A stretch of DNA of 64,000 nucleotides from Paracoccus sp. MC1862 (GCF_016617715.1 NZ_CP067225.1:372001-436000), one strand, 5' to 3'; positions 7,436 through 16,604 are shown, numbered from the stretch's first letter. Notes: generated by a model not told the origin, from the sequence alone. Translations and numbers: made by a program.

Positions 7436-9619
7436 TCAGGCTGCCTGCCGCTCTGCCCCGAAGCGGCCGTAGAAGCTTTCGCCCTTGTCGGACATCTCGC
7501 GCAGCAGCGCGGGCGGGGCGAAGCGGTCGCCATGCTCGGCGGCCAGCTTTTCAGCGATTTCCACCGCGCGCCCGGCCCCCAGCATGTCCAGCCAGCCGAA
7601 GGGCCCACCGGTCCAGGGCGCGAAGCCCCAGCCGAGGATGGCGCCCACGTCGCCCTCGCGGATGTCGGTCAGCACGCCCTGTTCCAGCGCCCGCACGGCT
7701 TCCAGTGCCTGCACGAACATCAGGCGGTGCTGGACTTCGGTCAGTTCGGGCTGGTCCTCGGCACGGGGCCAGTTTGTCCCCAGCCCCGACCAGAGGTCCT
7801 GGCGCTTGCCCGCCTCGTCATAGTCGTAGAAGCCCGCTTTCGCCTTGCGGCCCATCCGGTCCTCGTCGGCCAGCTTGAAGATCACGGCGTCCACGTCCTG
7901 ATCGGTGTAGGCCTCGCCCATCGCGGCCTTCGTCGCCTTGGCGATCTTGACGCCCAGGTCGATCGAGGTCTCGTCCACAAGCTGCAGAGGTCCCAGCGGC
8001 ATCCCCATCAGCTTGGCCGCGTTCTCGATCAGCGTGGGATTTACCCCTTCGCCGACCATGCGGATGCCTTCGTTGATGTAGGGAATGATGCAGCGGTTGG
8101 CGTAGAAGAAGCGCGCGTCGTTCACCACGATGGGCGTCTTGCGGATCTGCCGCACGAAGTCGAGCGCCTTGGCCACCGCGCGGTCGCCGGTCTGCTGGCC
8201 GCGGATGATTTCCACCAGCGCCATCTTGTCCACCGGGCTGAAGAAGTGGATGCCGATGAACTGATCGGGTCGCTTGCTGGCCTTCGCCAGATCGCTGATC
8301 GGCAGGGTCGAGGTGTTGGTGGCAAAGATTGCATCCTCGGGGATCACCGCCTCGGCCTTTGCGGTCACGTCGGCCTTGACCGAGGGATCCTCGAACACCG
8401 CCTCGACGATCAGGTCGCAGCCGTCCAGCGCGGCGTAATCCGTTGTCGCGGTGATCCGGCCCAGAACCTCGGCCTTCTTCTCCTCGGTGACCTTCCTGCG
8501 GCTGATGCCCTTGTCCAGAATGCCGGTCGAGTAGGACTTGCCGCGATCCGCCGCCTCCTGCGTCGAGTCGATCAGCACGACCTCGATGCCTGCGTTGGCC
8601 GAGACATAGGCGATGCCCGCGCCCATCATGCCCGCGCCGAGGACGCCCAGCTTGCGGACCCGCTGGTCCAGGGCCTCGGGGCGGTTCGCGCCCTTCTCCA
8701 GCGCCTCCTTGTTGATGAAGAGGCTGCGGATCATGTTCGTGGACGAGGGGTTCATCAGGACATGGGTGAACCAGCGCGCCTCGATCTTCAGCGCGGTGTC
8801 GAAGTCCACCAGCGATCCTTCATAGACCGCGCTCATCAGCCCCTTGGCGGCCGGATAGACGCCCATCGTCCGCCCCATCACCATCGCCGAGGCGCCGAGG
8901 AAGGTCATGAAGCCCCCCAGCGTATAGGGCGAGCCGCCGGGCATCTTGTAGCTCTTCTGCTCCCACGGCTTGACCAGGTCGGCGTCGGTGGCCTTCAAGA
9001 CCCATTCGCGGGCGGCGGCAACGGGATCGTCCACCACCTCGTCGATCACGCCTGCGGCTTTCGCCTTCTGCGGGTCGTTCATCTTGCCTTCCAGCAGCAG
9101 CGGAGCCGCCGCCATCGCGCCCAGCTTGCGGATCAGCCGCGTGGTGCCGCCCGCGCCGGGGAAGATGCCGACCATGATCTCGGGCAGGCCGATCTTTGCC
9201 TTCAGATTGTTCGCGGCAAAGATGCGATGGGTCGCCAGCGGCAGCTCCAGCCCGATCCCCAGCGCGGTGCCGGGCAGGGCGGCGGCGATGGGCTTGGCCC
9301 CCTTCTGCGTCTTGCGGTCCATGCCCGCGAGTTCGATCTTGCGCAGCAGGTGGTGCAGGCTCATCACGCCGTCGAAGACCGTCTGCGCGCCGCCTTCCTT
9401 CATCTGCGCCAGCACGTTCAGGTCCATGCCGGCGGCGAAGTCCGCCTTGCCGCTGGTGATGACGATGCCCTTCACAGCTGCGTCCGCCAGCGCGTCGTCG
9501 ATCAGGTTGCTGAGTTCACCCGCGCCGTCCATCGACAGCACGTTCATCGACTTGCCGGGCACGTCCCAGGTGATGACGGCGACGCCATCGTCGCCCTTCT
9601 GCATGGTGAAATCGGTCAT
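7436..9619 (-). CDS. fadJ: bifunctional enoyl-CoA hydratase / 3-hydroxyacyl-CoA dehydrogenase (FadJ/FadB type)
   Basis: A 727-residue multifunctional beta-oxidation enzyme. The crotonase domain at about 1-190 shows the oxyanion-hole region (ADFAAGMDLN) and the catalytic segment LKAKIGLPEIMVGIFPGAGG. The NAD-binding Rossmann motif is KLGVLGAGMMGAGIAY near residue 327, followed by the dehydrogenase histidine region GIHFFSPVDKM and the C-terminal helical domain. It hydrates enoyl-CoA and oxidises the L-3-hydroxyacyl-CoA. The ATG at 9619 has AGGGAGA upstream. It is the last gene of a merR-acd-thiolase-hypothetical-fadJ cluster. Confidence 0.95.
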   Translation of the reverse strand: MTDFTMQKGDDGVAVITWDVPGKSMNVLSMDGAGELSNLIDDALADAAVKGIVITSGKADFAAGMDLNVLAQMKEGGAQTVFDGVMSLHHLLRKIELAGMDRKTQKGAKPIAAALPGTALGIGLELPLATHRIFAANNLKAKIGLPEIMVGIFPGAGGTTRLIRKLGAMAAAPLLLEGKMNDPQKAKAAGVIDEVVDDPVAAAREWVLKATDADLVKPWEQKSYKMPGGSPYTLGGFMTFLGASAMVMGRTMGVYPAAKGLMSAVYEGSLVDFDTALKIEARWFTHVLMNPSSTNMIRSLFINKEALEKGANRPEALDQRVRKLGVLGAGMMGAGIAYVSANAGIEVVLIDSTQEAADRGKSYSTGILDKGISRRKVTEEKKAEVLGRITATTDYAALDGCDLIVEAVFEDPSVKADVTAKAEAVIPEDAIFATNTSTLPISDLAKASKRPDQFIGIHFFSPVDKMALVEIIRGQQTGDRAVAKALDFVRQIRKTPIVVNDARFFYANRCIIPYINEGIRMVGEGVNPTLIENAAKLMGMPLGPLQLVDETSIDLGVKIAKATKAAMGEAYTDQDVDAVIFKLADEDRMGRKAKAGFYDYDEAGKRQDLWSGLGTNWPRAEDQPELTEVQHRLMFVQALEAVRALEQGVLTDIREGDVGAILGWGFAPWTGGPFGWLDMLGAGRAVEIAEKLAAEHGDRFAPPALLREMSDKGESFYGRFGAERQAA

Positions 9620-9629
9620 CTCATTCTCC

Positions 9630-9878
9630 CTATCGGACGATCTGGATTTCGCGGGGCGAAATGAGATTCGTCTGCTTCGTGGCCTGACCCTTCATGCGGA
9701 GCGAGAAGCCGTGCTGCTCCACAAGCCGCACGGCTTCTTCCAAAGTGTCAGCCAGCACCTTGTTTTTCGCGTGGTGCTTCTCATTACCGTATTGCGGATT
9801 TCCAAGGACGTAGCGTCCAGCGCGATCGGGATGCGGCAGATAAATCTCGCCGTCCGGGCGTTTGCGAAAGACCTGCAT
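9630..9878 (-). CDS. small conserved-looking protein within the beta-oxidation operon
   Basis: An 82-residue basic soluble protein beginning MQVFRKRPDGEIYLPHPDRA. Its ATG at 9878 lies two bases after the thiolase stop, and its stop is ten bases before the fadJ start, so it sits tightly inside the operon. It has no membrane segment or cysteines. A predicted amphipathic helix (ADTLEEAVRLVEQHGFSLRM) lies near residues 43-62. I do not recognise the family. The spacing and protein-like composition argue that it is real. Confidence 0.75.
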   Translation of the reverse strand: MQVFRKRPDGEIYLPHPDRAGRYVLGNPQYGNEKHHAKNKVLADTLEEAVRLVEQHGFSLRMKGQATKQTNLISPREIQIVR

Positions 9879-9880
9879 GC

Positions 9881-11092
9881 TCACACCCGCTCGATGATCG
9901 TTGCCGCACCCATGCCGGACGCCACGCAGAGGGTCGCGAGACCCGTTTCCTTGTCCTGCCGCTCCAGTTCGTCCAGCAGCGTGCCGATGATGATGGCGCC
10001 GGTCGCGCCCAGCGGGTGGCCCATGGCGATGGCGCCGCCATTGACGTTGACCCGCGCGGGATCGACCTGGAAGGCCTGCATGAAGCGCAGGACGACCGAG
10101 GAGAAAGCCTCGTTCACCTCGAAGAGGTCGATGTCCGAGATGCTCATGCCCGACTGCTGCAGCACCCGCTCCGTCACCGGGACCGGGCCGGTCAGCATGA
10201 TCGTCGGATCGGTGCCGATCTTGGCCGTGGCGCGGATGCGGGCGCGGGGCTTCAGGCCGCGGGCCTCGCCCCATTCGCGGCTGCCGATCAGAACCGCCCC
10301 CGCGCCGTCCACGATGCCCGAGGAGTTCCCGGCGTGGTGGATATGCTCGATCCGGTCGAGGTGCGGGTATTTCAGCAGCGCGACCTTGTCGAAGCCGGGC
10401 ATGACCTCGCCCATCTCCTTGAAGGCGGGTTTTAGCTTGGCCAGATCTTCCATCGTTGTGCCCGGGCGCATGTATTCGTCGCGCTCGAGGATCACGACGC
10501 CGTTCTGGTCCCGCACCGGGACGATGGACCTGGCGAAGCGCCCTTCCTCCCACGCCTTGGCGGCGCGGCGCTGGGATTCGACCCCGAAGGCGTCGGCTTC
10601 CTCGCGGGTGAAGCCGTATTCGGTGGCGATGATGTCGGCGGAAATGCCCTGCGGGACGAAGTAGGTCTTCATGGCAAGGCTGGGGTCCACGGCGATGGCC
10701 GCGCCGTCGCTGCCCATCGCCACGCGGCCCATCATCTCGACGCCGCCCGCGATATAGGCCTCGCCCGCGCCGGCCTTGACCTGGTTGGCGGCGAGGTTAA
10801 CGGCCTCCATGCCGCTCGCGCAGAAGCGGTTGATCGAAAGGCCCGGCACCCGCTCGTCGAGGTCCGAGAGCAGCACGGCGGACCGCGCAAGGCAGCCGCC
10901 CTGTTCGCCGACCTGGGTGACGTTGCCCCAGATCACGTCCTCGACCACGTGGTCGCTCAGGCCGTTGCGCTCCTTGACCGCATTCAGCAGGCGCGCGGAC
11001 AGCGCGACCGCCGTGACTTCGTGCAGGCTGCCGTCCTTGCGGCCCTTGCCGCGCGGCGTGCGGGCGGCGTCATAGATATAGGCGTCGGTCAT
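9881..11092 (-). CDS. fadA: acetyl-CoA C-acyltransferase (thiolase)
   Basis: A 403-residue thiolase that cleaves 3-ketoacyl-CoA to acetyl-CoA and a shortened acyl-CoA. The nucleophilic cysteine is C91 in INRFCASGMEAVN. The C-terminal catalytic motifs are NGGAIAMGHPLGATGA (His) and LCVASGMGAATII (Cys). The start at 11092 (MTDAYIYDAARTPRGKG) matches the usual thiolase N-terminus; an upstream extension of the frame to 11149 is not supported. It works with the acyl-CoA dehydrogenase upstream and FadJ downstream. Confidence 0.95.
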   Translation of the reverse strand: MTDAYIYDAARTPRGKGRKDGSLHEVTAVALSARLLNAVKERNGLSDHVVEDVIWGNVTQVGEQGGCLARSAVLLSDLDERVPGLSINRFCASGMEAVNLAANQVKAGAGEAYIAGGVEMMGRVAMGSDGAAIAVDPSLAMKTYFVPQGISADIIATEYGFTREEADAFGVESQRRAAKAWEEGRFARSIVPVRDQNGVVILERDEYMRPGTTMEDLAKLKPAFKEMGEVMPGFDKVALLKYPHLDRIEHIHHAGNSSGIVDGAGAVLIGSREWGEARGLKPRARIRATAKIGTDPTIMLTGPVPVTERVLQQSGMSISDIDLFEVNEAFSSVVLRFMQAFQVDPARVNVNGGAIAMGHPLGATGAIIIGTLLDELERQDKETGLATLCVASGMGAATIIERV

Positions 11093-11130
11093 GCGTCCTC
11101 CGATCGAAGCGTTTGCGCGGGTCGCGTGCC

Positions 11131-11192
11131 GGGGGCTTCGCGCCCCCATCGTCGTATACGACGATCCCGCGGGATATTTGTTCGAAGAAGAA
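11131..11192 (+). repeat. extragenic palindromic repeat, copy 1
   Basis: Order of parts: a GC hairpin (GGGGGC...GCCCCC, 11131-11147), the perfect 18-base palindrome ATCGTCGTATACGACGAT (11148-11165), then CCCGCGGGATATTT, a six-base spacer and GAAGAAGAA. Copy 2 at 49058-49113 has the same order and the identical 18-base palindrome. This looks like a dispersed REP-like element. Confidence 0.8.
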
Positions 11193-11347
11193 TCTCGTGA
11201 GCGGTTAACCGTTTCTCAAGGCTTCTGCTTCAGTGTCATTCTCACGGTACAGGCTGGGAAGCCGATGACCGTCGAAGGAGAAGGAAGCCTCGGTCCGCCA
11301 GAGATGCCCAAGGGCCGCGCGAACCGAGGCCGCTATTTCGGCCTGCG

Positions 11348-11385
11348 TTCTTCTTCGTCAAAATATCCCCGCCGGAGGCTCCGGC
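11348..11385 (-). repeat. extragenic repeat, partial inverted copy
   Basis: Read on the minus strand, this has a GC hairpin (GCCGGAGCCTCCGGC), then GGGGATATTTT and GAAGAAGAA, the same order as in the full copies but without the 18-base palindrome. It lies 29 bases past the acyl-CoA dehydrogenase stop, a position where it could also act in transcript termination. Confidence 0.65.
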
Positions 11386-11413
11386 CCTGCCGCAGGCGGG
11401 GAGGGTGGTCATC

Positions 11414-13189
11414 TCAGAACTGCTCGGCCGCAAGCGCCATCACCGGCTCGGCCCCCGACTGGATGCGGGCCAGATGTGTGCCAGTCATCGGCAATTGCCG
11501 CTTCATGTAGTAGCGGCCGGTCATCAGCTTGGCTTCGTAGAAGGCGCGGTCACCGGTGCCCTCGTCCAAAGCCTTCTGGGCTGCGACCGCCATGCGGCCC
11601 CACATCAGGCCCAGCGCGGCGTGGCCGAACAGGTGCATGAAGTCATAGCTGCCTGCCAGCGCGTCGTTCGGGTTCTTCATGCCGCGTTCCATGAAGAACA
11701 TGGCCGCCGCCTGCAGGTCCTTGGATGCGGCCTTCAGCGGGCCGAGAAAATCGGCCTTCAGCGCCGCGTTCCCCTCGTTCTCTCTGATGAAGCCCTTGAC
11801 CATCTCGAAGAAGGCCATGACGTGCCTGCCGCCGTCGAGCGCCAGCTTTCGGCCCACGAGATCCAGCGCCTGGATGCCGTTCGCACCCTCGTAGATCATG
11901 GCGATGCGGGCGTCGCGGACGAACTGCGACATCCCCCATTCCTCGATATAGCCGTGGCCGCCATAGACCTGCTGGGCCTGCACGGTGCCCTCGAACCCCT
12001 TGTCGGTCAGGAAGCCCTTGATGACGGGGGTCATCAGCGAGACCAGCCCCTCGGCCGCCGCGTCGCCGTTGTGGCCACGGTCGATCATGTGCGCGCCCCA
12101 GAAGGCCAGCGCACGGGCGCCTTCAAGGAAGGACCGCTGGTCCATCAGCGCGCGGCGGATGTCGGGATGCACGATGATCGGGTCGGCGGGGCCTTGGGGG
12201 TTCTCGGCCCCCGTGACCGCACGGCCCTGCAGCCGGTCGCGGGCATAGGCGACCGAGTTCTGATAGGCGGCCTCGGCCACCGCATAGCCCTGAAGGCCCA
12301 CGCCCAGCCGCGCCTCGTTCATCATGGTGAACATGGCGCGCATGCCCTTGTGCAACTCGCCCAAGAGCCACCCTTTCGCCCCGTCATAGTTCATGACGCA
12401 GGTGGAATTGCCATGGATGCCCATCTTTTCCTCGATCTTGCCGACCGAGACGGGCTGGCGATCGCCAAGCGAGCCGTCCTCGTTCACCAGGAACTTCGGA
12501 ACGATGAACAGGCTGATGCCCTTGGTGCCCTCGCCCCCGCCCGGAGCCTTGGCCAGAACCAGATGGATCACGTTCTCGGACAGGTCATGGTCGCCGGCCG
12601 AGATGAAGATCTTCTGCCCGGTGATCAGGTAGCTGCCGTCCTCCTGCGGTTCGGCCTTGGTCCGCAGCATCCCCAGATCCGTGCCGCAATGCGGCTCGGT
12701 CAGGTTCATGGTGCCTGTCCAGTCGCAGGACACCATCTTCGGCAGGTAGGTCCGCTTCTGCGCGTCCGTGCCATGCGCGTGGATCGCGGAATAGGCGCCG
12801 TGGGTCAGGCCCTGGTACATGTTGAAGGCCATGTTGGCCGACACGAACATCTCGCCGGTGGCCACGCCCATCACATAGGGCATCCCCTGGCCACCATATT
12901 CCGGGTCGCAGTCAAGCCCGGTCCAGCCGCCTTCCTTCATCGCCTCGAAAGCCGCCTTGAAGCCCTCGGGCGTGCGGACGGCACCATTTTCCAGGACGCA
13001 GCCCTGCTGGTCGCCCACGGCGTTCAGCGGGGCCAGCACCTCGCTTGCGATCTGGCCCGCGGCTTCCAGCACGGCCTCGGTGAAGGACGGATCAAGCTCG
13101 GCGTGGCCCGGCAGGTCCGAGGCCGAGATTTTCAGCACCTCGTGCAGCAGGAACTGCATGTCGCGGATCGGGGCGGTATAGGCGGTCAT
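11414..13189 (-). CDS. acyl-CoA dehydrogenase, DmdC-like long form
   Basis: A 591-residue flavoprotein of the long acyl-CoA dehydrogenase group that has an extra N-terminal segment and a C-terminal helical extension. The length and architecture match the DmdC-type family. FAD- and substrate-binding stretches include [20 protein letters not shown] and [15 protein letters not shown]. The likely catalytic glutamate lies in [19 protein letters not shown]. It would oxidise an acyl-CoA to enoyl-CoA, the first step before FadJ and the thiolase. Chain-length preference cannot be deduced. Start ATG at 13189. Confidence 0.92.
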   Translation of the reverse strand: MTAYTAPIRDMQFLLHEVLKISASDLPGHAELDPSFTEAVLEAAGQIASEVLAPLNAVGDQQGCVLENGAVRTPEGFKAAFEAMKEGGWTGLDCDPEYGGQGMPYVMGVATGEMFVSANMAFNMYQGLTHGAYSAIHAHGTDAQKRTYLPKMVSCDWTGTMNLTEPHCGTDLGMLRTKAEPQEDGSYLITGQKIFISAGDHDLSENVIHLVLAKAPGGGEGTKGISLFIVPKFLVNEDGSLGDRQPVSVGKIEEKMGIHGNSTCVMNYDGAKGWLLGELHKGMRAMFTMMNEARLGVGLQGYAVAEAAYQNSVAYARDRLQGRAVTGAENPQGPADPIIVHPDIRRALMDQRSFLEGARALAFWGAHMIDRGHNGDAAAEGLVSLMTPVIKGFLTDKGFEGTVQAQQVYGGHGYIEEWGMSQFVRDARIAMIYEGANGIQALDLVGRKLALDGGRHVMAFFEMVKGFIRENEGNAALKADFLGPLKAASKDLQAAAMFFMERGMKNPNDALAGSYDFMHLFGHAALGLMWGRMAVAAQKALDEGTGDRAFYEAKLMTGRYYMKRQLPMTGTHLARIQSGAEPVMALAAEQF

Positions 13190-13306
13190 GCGGCCTCTCT
13201 CAACTTTCGCGCGGCGGCGGGCAGAGGGCTGCGCCGGCGCAAAGCCGGCCGTCGTCGGACATCGCCGAGCCCCCCGCGCCAGCCCTGTGGGGGAAGCATG
13301 GCAGGC

Positions 13307-13345
13307 CCCCCTGCGGTTCGCCAGCACGAACGCTGCGTCAGGGGG
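13307..13345. other. nested hairpin between merR and the acyl-CoA dehydrogenase
   Basis: CCCCCTG (13307-13313) pairs with CAGGGGG (13339-13345), enclosing GTTCG (13316-13320) paired with CGAAC (13327-13331). There is no clear T-run, so it may be a processing or attenuation structure rather than a full terminator. Confidence 0.4.
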
Positions 13346-13360
13346 CCGGGTGCCGGAAGG

Positions 13361-13771
13361 TCAGCTGGCCTGCCCCTCGGCCCGCGCCTCGGTGGGCATG
13401 TCGGCCAGCAAGTCGATCGTGTCGTCTCGCAGCTTGCGCAGGTCGGTGATCGAGGCGTCCAACTCGGCCCGCTGGTTGGTCAGCACGTCCAGCTGCCGGG
13501 TTGCGAATTCGACCCACACCTCGTATTGCGCGCGGGTGCCCTGCTGCTGGTAGATCAGCAGCCACTGGCGGATTTCCTCAAGGCTGAAGCCGAAGCGGCG
13601 GCCGCGCATGATCAGCTTCATGCGCGCGATCTCGCGCGGGCCATACCAGCGGGCGCGGCCCTCGCGCCGGGGGCTGAGCAGTTCGATGTATTCGTAGTAC
13701 CGCAGGGTGCGCGGCGTCACGTCGAAGCGGGCGCACATGTCCTTGAAACTGATCCAAGTGTTCTCTGGCAT
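13361..13771 (-). CDS. MerR-family transcriptional regulator
   Basis: A 136-residue regulator. The N-terminal winged helix-turn-helix (WISFKDMCARFDVTPRTLRYYEYIELLSP, with the wing near RARWYGPREIARM) occupies residues 6-55. A dimerising coiled coil (LTNQRAELDASITDLRKLRD) follows, then a short tail. It lacks the paired cysteines of metal sensors. It stands first in the cluster leading to acyl-CoA dehydrogenase, thiolase and FadJ, so it probably controls fatty-acid or related acyl-CoA degradation. The effector is unknown. Confidence 0.9.
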   Translation of the reverse strand: MPENTWISFKDMCARFDVTPRTLRYYEYIELLSPRREGRARWYGPREIARMKLIMRGRRFGFSLEEIRQWLLIYQQQGTRAQYEVWVEFATRQLDVLTNQRAELDASITDLRKLRDDTIDLLADMPTEARAEGQAS

Positions 13772-13906
13772 GGCCCTGCGCCCTGATGAATTGCCGCAAC
13801 GTAACGCAGTGCCGGGCCGACCTCAACCACTGCGGGTGCGTTCCGCGCCGGCTTGCGGGGAAGCCGCGCCCGTTGCAGTGATCGGAGGCGCGACAGGAGG
13901 ACAAGG

Positions 13907-14344
13907 ATGGAACTGCTGCCCGGCACCGCGAGCCTGGACGAAACCGCGCTGGCGCGTGCGATGATCGAGGTCATCCCCCACGCCAGCGCCCTGGGGATGG
14001 AACTGGTCGAGGCCGGTCCCGGCGTGGTCGAGATCGCCATGCCCTGGCGCGAGGAGTTCGTGGGCGATCCCCGCACCGGCGTCCTGCACGGGGGCGTGAT
14101 CTCGGCCCTGATGGACACCTGCTGCGGGGCGGCGGTGCTGACCCATCCCGACCGGCCGGCGACGACGGCGACCATCGACCTTCGGATCGACTACCTGCGG
14201 TCCGCGACCTCGGGGCAACGGGTGCGGACGCGGGCAGAATGCTTTCACATGACCCGCTCGGTCGCCTTTGTCCGCGCCGTGGCCCATGACGAGGGTGAAA
14301 GCCCGGTCGCCACGGCCACCGGCACCTTCACCGTGGGGGTGTGA
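13907..14344 (+). CDS. PaaI-family hotdog thioesterase, first copy
   Basis: A 145-residue single-domain hotdog protein. The signature GVLHGGVISALMDTCCG marks the active-site helix, and ATIDLRIDYLR is the typical later strand. The ATG at 13907 has AGGAGG six bases upstream, so the longer frame from 13853 is rejected. It likely hydrolyses an acyl- or aryl-CoA thioester. It is immediately followed, one base after the stop, by a second hotdog gene, and the pair may form a heteromer. Confidence 0.88.
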   Translation: MELLPGTASLDETALARAMIEVIPHASALGMELVEAGPGVVEIAMPWREEFVGDPRTGVLHGGVISALMDTCCGAAVLTHPDRPATTATIDLRIDYLRSATSGQRVRTRAECFHMTRSVAFVRAVAHDEGESPVATATGTFTVGV

Positions 14345-14345
14345 C

Positions 14346-14810
14346 ATGGACCATGTGTTCGCCATCCGCGAATCGACCGTCGAGCGGATGCTGGCCGAGG
14401 TTCCCTATGTGCGCTGGCTGGGGGTCCGGGTGGACCGGCGGGGGGACGAGCTGACCGCTGTCCTGCCATTTTCGGACAGGCTGATCGGCAACCCGGTGCT
14501 GCCCGCCCTGCATGGCGGGGTCACAGCCGCATTCCTGGAAACCACCGCGGTCCTCGGCCTTGTCTGGGCCGTGCTGGGCGAGGATGGCCGCGAGCTGCAT
14601 CCCGGACCGGACGGGTTGCCGCGCCTGCCCAAGACCATCGACTTCACCATCGACTACCTGCGCTCGGCCGGCGCCCGCGACGCCTATGCCCGCGCCCGCG
14701 TGGTCCGGCTGGGCCGCCGCTATGCCAGCGTGCAGGTCGAGGCCTGGCAGGACAGCCCCGAGCGCCCCTTTGCCCAGGCGAGCGGCCATTTCCTGATGGC
14801 GCAGGGCTGA
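14346..14810 (+). CDS. PaaI-family hotdog thioesterase, second copy
   Basis: A 154-residue hotdog protein with NPVLPALHGGVTAAFLETTAV as active-site helix and KTIDFTIDYLRSAG as conserved strand. It aligns with the preceding gene in overall layout but has diverged, suggesting an old tandem duplication. The spacing of one base to the first copy indicates one transcript. It is likely a CoA thioesterase; substrate unknown. The MATE gene starts seven bases downstream. Confidence 0.87.
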   Translation: MDHVFAIRESTVERMLAEVPYVRWLGVRVDRRGDELTAVLPFSDRLIGNPVLPALHGGVTAAFLETTAVLGLVWAVLGEDGRELHPGPDGLPRLPKTIDFTIDYLRSAGARDAYARARVVRLGRRYASVQVEAWQDSPERPFAQASGHFLMAQG

Positions 14811-14816
14811 GGATTG

Positions 14817-16121
14817 ATGCCTCCTGACGCGCTGACCCATCGCCGGGTGCTGGCGATCGCGCTGCCGATCGTGCTGGCAAACGCGACCATCCCGATCCTG
14901 GGAATGGTGGATACCGGCGTCGTGGGCCAGTTGGGCGAGGCCGCGCCGATCGGCGCGGTGGGGATCGGGGCGGTGATCCTGACCTCGCTTTACTGGATCT
15001 TCGGCTTCCTGCGGATGGGCACCTCGGGGCTGGTGGCGCAGGCGCATGGGGCGGGGGACCGGGCGCAGTCGGGGGCGCATCTGCTGCGGGCGCTTTGCGT
15101 GGGGCTGGGCGCCGGGCTGCTGCTGGTTCTGCTGCAGGGGCCGCTGATCGGGCTTGCCTTCCGGCTGTCGCCCGCGTCAGTCGAGGTCGAGACGCTGGCG
15201 CGGCAATACCTGTCCATCCGCATCTGGGGCGCGCCCGCGACCATCGGGATGTATGCGCTGACCGGATGGATGATCGCGGTCGAGCGGACGCGAGTGATCC
15301 TGCTGGTGCAACTGCTGATAAATGCTGTCAACATCGGGCTGGACCTGTGGTTCGTGCTGGGGCTGCACATGGGCGTGCCGGGGGTGGCCTGGGCAACGCT
15401 GGCGGCCGAGTGGTCGGGCTTCGCGCTGGCGCTGTGGTTCGCGCGGCACGCGCTGCGGGACGGGCTTCAGGCAGGCGGACTGTGGGCGCGCGAGCATCTG
15501 GCGCGGATGGCGGGCGTGAACGGCGACATCATGATCCGCTCGGTGCTGCTGCAGGCGTCCTTCACCACCTTCCTGTTCATGGGAGCGGCGCAGGGCGACG
15601 TGACGCTGGCCGCCAACCAGGTTCTGATGCAGTTCCTGCAGATCACCGCCTATTCGCTGGACGGACTGGCCTTCGCCGCCGAGACGCTGGTGGGGCAGGC
15701 GGTCGGCGCGCGGCGGCCCGAGCGGGTGCGGCGAGCGGCCCGCCTGACCAGCGCCTGGGCTGCGGCCGGGGCGCTGCTGCTGGCGGCGGTCTTTGCGGGG
15801 GCGGGCGGGACGATCATCGACCTGCTGACCACCTCGCCCGAGGTGCGCGAGGTGGCGCGCGTCTACTTGCCCTGGCTGGTGATCGCCCCGCTGGTGGGCG
15901 TGGCTAGCTGGATGCTGGATGGCATCTTTATCGGCGCCACGCTGACGCGCGAAATGCGCAACGCCATGGTGCCCTCGGTGGCCGTCTATGTGCTGGCGCT
16001 GCTGATCCTGCCGCCGGCTTTCGGCAACCACGGGCTGTGGGCAGCGCTGATGATGCTGAACGCCATGCGCGGGATCATGATGGGGCGGCGCTATCCAAAA
16101 GCCGAGGCCGCCGCCGCATGA
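14817..16121 (+). CDS. MATE-family efflux transporter (DinF-like)
   Basis: A 434-residue membrane protein with about twelve hydrophobic segments arranged as two repeats, as in MATE exporters. Early residues LAIALPIVLANATIPILGMVDTGVVGQLG are typical of the DinF branch. The ATG at 14817 is preferred over TTG at 14814 because GAGG lies just upstream. It would export cationic or hydrophobic compounds using an ion gradient; the cargo is unknown. It follows the thioesterase pair on the same strand and ends before a terminator. Confidence 0.9.
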   Translation: MPPDALTHRRVLAIALPIVLANATIPILGMVDTGVVGQLGEAAPIGAVGIGAVILTSLYWIFGFLRMGTSGLVAQAHGAGDRAQSGAHLLRALCVGLGAGLLLVLLQGPLIGLAFRLSPASVEVETLARQYLSIRIWGAPATIGMYALTGWMIAVERTRVILLVQLLINAVNIGLDLWFVLGLHMGVPGVAWATLAAEWSGFALALWFARHALRDGLQAGGLWAREHLARMAGVNGDIMIRSVLLQASFTTFLFMGAAQGDVTLAANQVLMQFLQITAYSLDGLAFAAETLVGQAVGARRPERVRRAARLTSAWAAAGALLLAAVFAGAGGTIIDLLTTSPEVREVARVYLPWLVIAPLVGVASWMLDGIFIGATLTREMRNAMVPSVAVYVLALLILPPAFGNHGLWAALMMLNAMRGIMMGRRYPKAEAAAA

Positions 16122-16223
16122 AGAAGGCGCGCGCATCTTCTTGTCGGTGGAGTTCCCTCGGCCTGACACCAGGGTGCCGGGTTGCAGGGTGAGTGCCTCA
16201 CCCGATGATCAACCCGGCCGGAT

Positions 16224-16254
16224 CGGCGTCGGCACTGGCGCCGCTTTCTTTTTT
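16224..16254 (+). terminator. Rho-independent terminator after the MATE gene
   Basis: The stem CGGCGTC (16224-16230) pairs with GGCGCCG (16237-16243), with one G-U pair and a six-base loop, followed by CTTTCTTTTTT. It would end the thioesterase-MATE transcript. A second hairpin without a T-run (GGGTGAG/CTCACCC, 16187-16203) lies just upstream. Confidence 0.8.
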
Positions 16255-16273
16255 CCGGACAGTGGAGGCCTTC

Positions 16274-16588
16274 TCAGACCTCGTCGACGACCTGGCGGCG
16301 GGCCTCGGCGCGCAGTTCGACCATCTTGGAGCGGATGGTCGCCTCGTCGGCCTTGCCGGCAAGGTCCTCGCTGAGCTTGCGGAACACGTCGTCTTCGCCC
16401 GGCTCCTCGAAGTCCGAGGTCACGACGGTCAGCGCATAGGTCCGCGCCTCGTCCCCGGTCTTGCCCAGCAGCCCCGCCGCCCATTCGCCCAGCAGGCGGT
16501 TGCGCCGCGCCTCGGCCTTGAACCGCAGTTCGGCGTCATGGGCGAACTTGGTTTCATAGGAACGTTCGCGGTCGTCGAAAGTGGTCAT
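16274..16588 (-). CDS. F1-ATPase inhibitor zeta subunit (DUF1476)
   Basis: A 104-residue helical, charged protein. Its sequence ([20 protein letters not shown], then [20 protein letters not shown]) matches the DUF1476 family, whose Paracoccus denitrificans member is the zeta subunit that blocks ATP hydrolysis by F1F0. The N-terminal region is the inhibitory segment in that protein; the rest forms a helical bundle that can bind nucleotide. It is divergently oriented to purC and not linked to the F0 operon 13 kb away. Confidence 0.88.
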   Translation of the reverse strand: MTTFDDRERSYETKFAHDAELRFKAEARRNRLLGEWAAGLLGKTGDEARTYALTVVTSDFEEPGEDDVFRKLSEDLAGKADEATIRSKMVELRAEARRQVVDEV

Positions 16589-16604
16589 TGCGGCCTCCGT
16601 CCAA

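Larger units (their letters stand above)
11093..11413. other. 321-base intergenic region with paired extragenic repeats
   Basis: No gene is evident between the thiolase start and the acyl-CoA dehydrogenase stop. The region holds one full repeat (11131-11192) and one inverted partial copy (11348-11385) facing each other. Between them is a possible nested hairpin: GCCTCGGT at 11287-11294 with ACCGAGGC at 11323-11330, and an inner GCCC/GGGC. The thiolase may have its own promoter here, but no clear -35/-10 pair was found. Confidence 0.6.

Noticed and set aside
16187..16203. GGGTGAG/CTCACCC hairpin as main MATE terminator
   Set aside because: It lacks a T-run; the hairpin at 16224-16254 with its T-rich tail is the better candidate.
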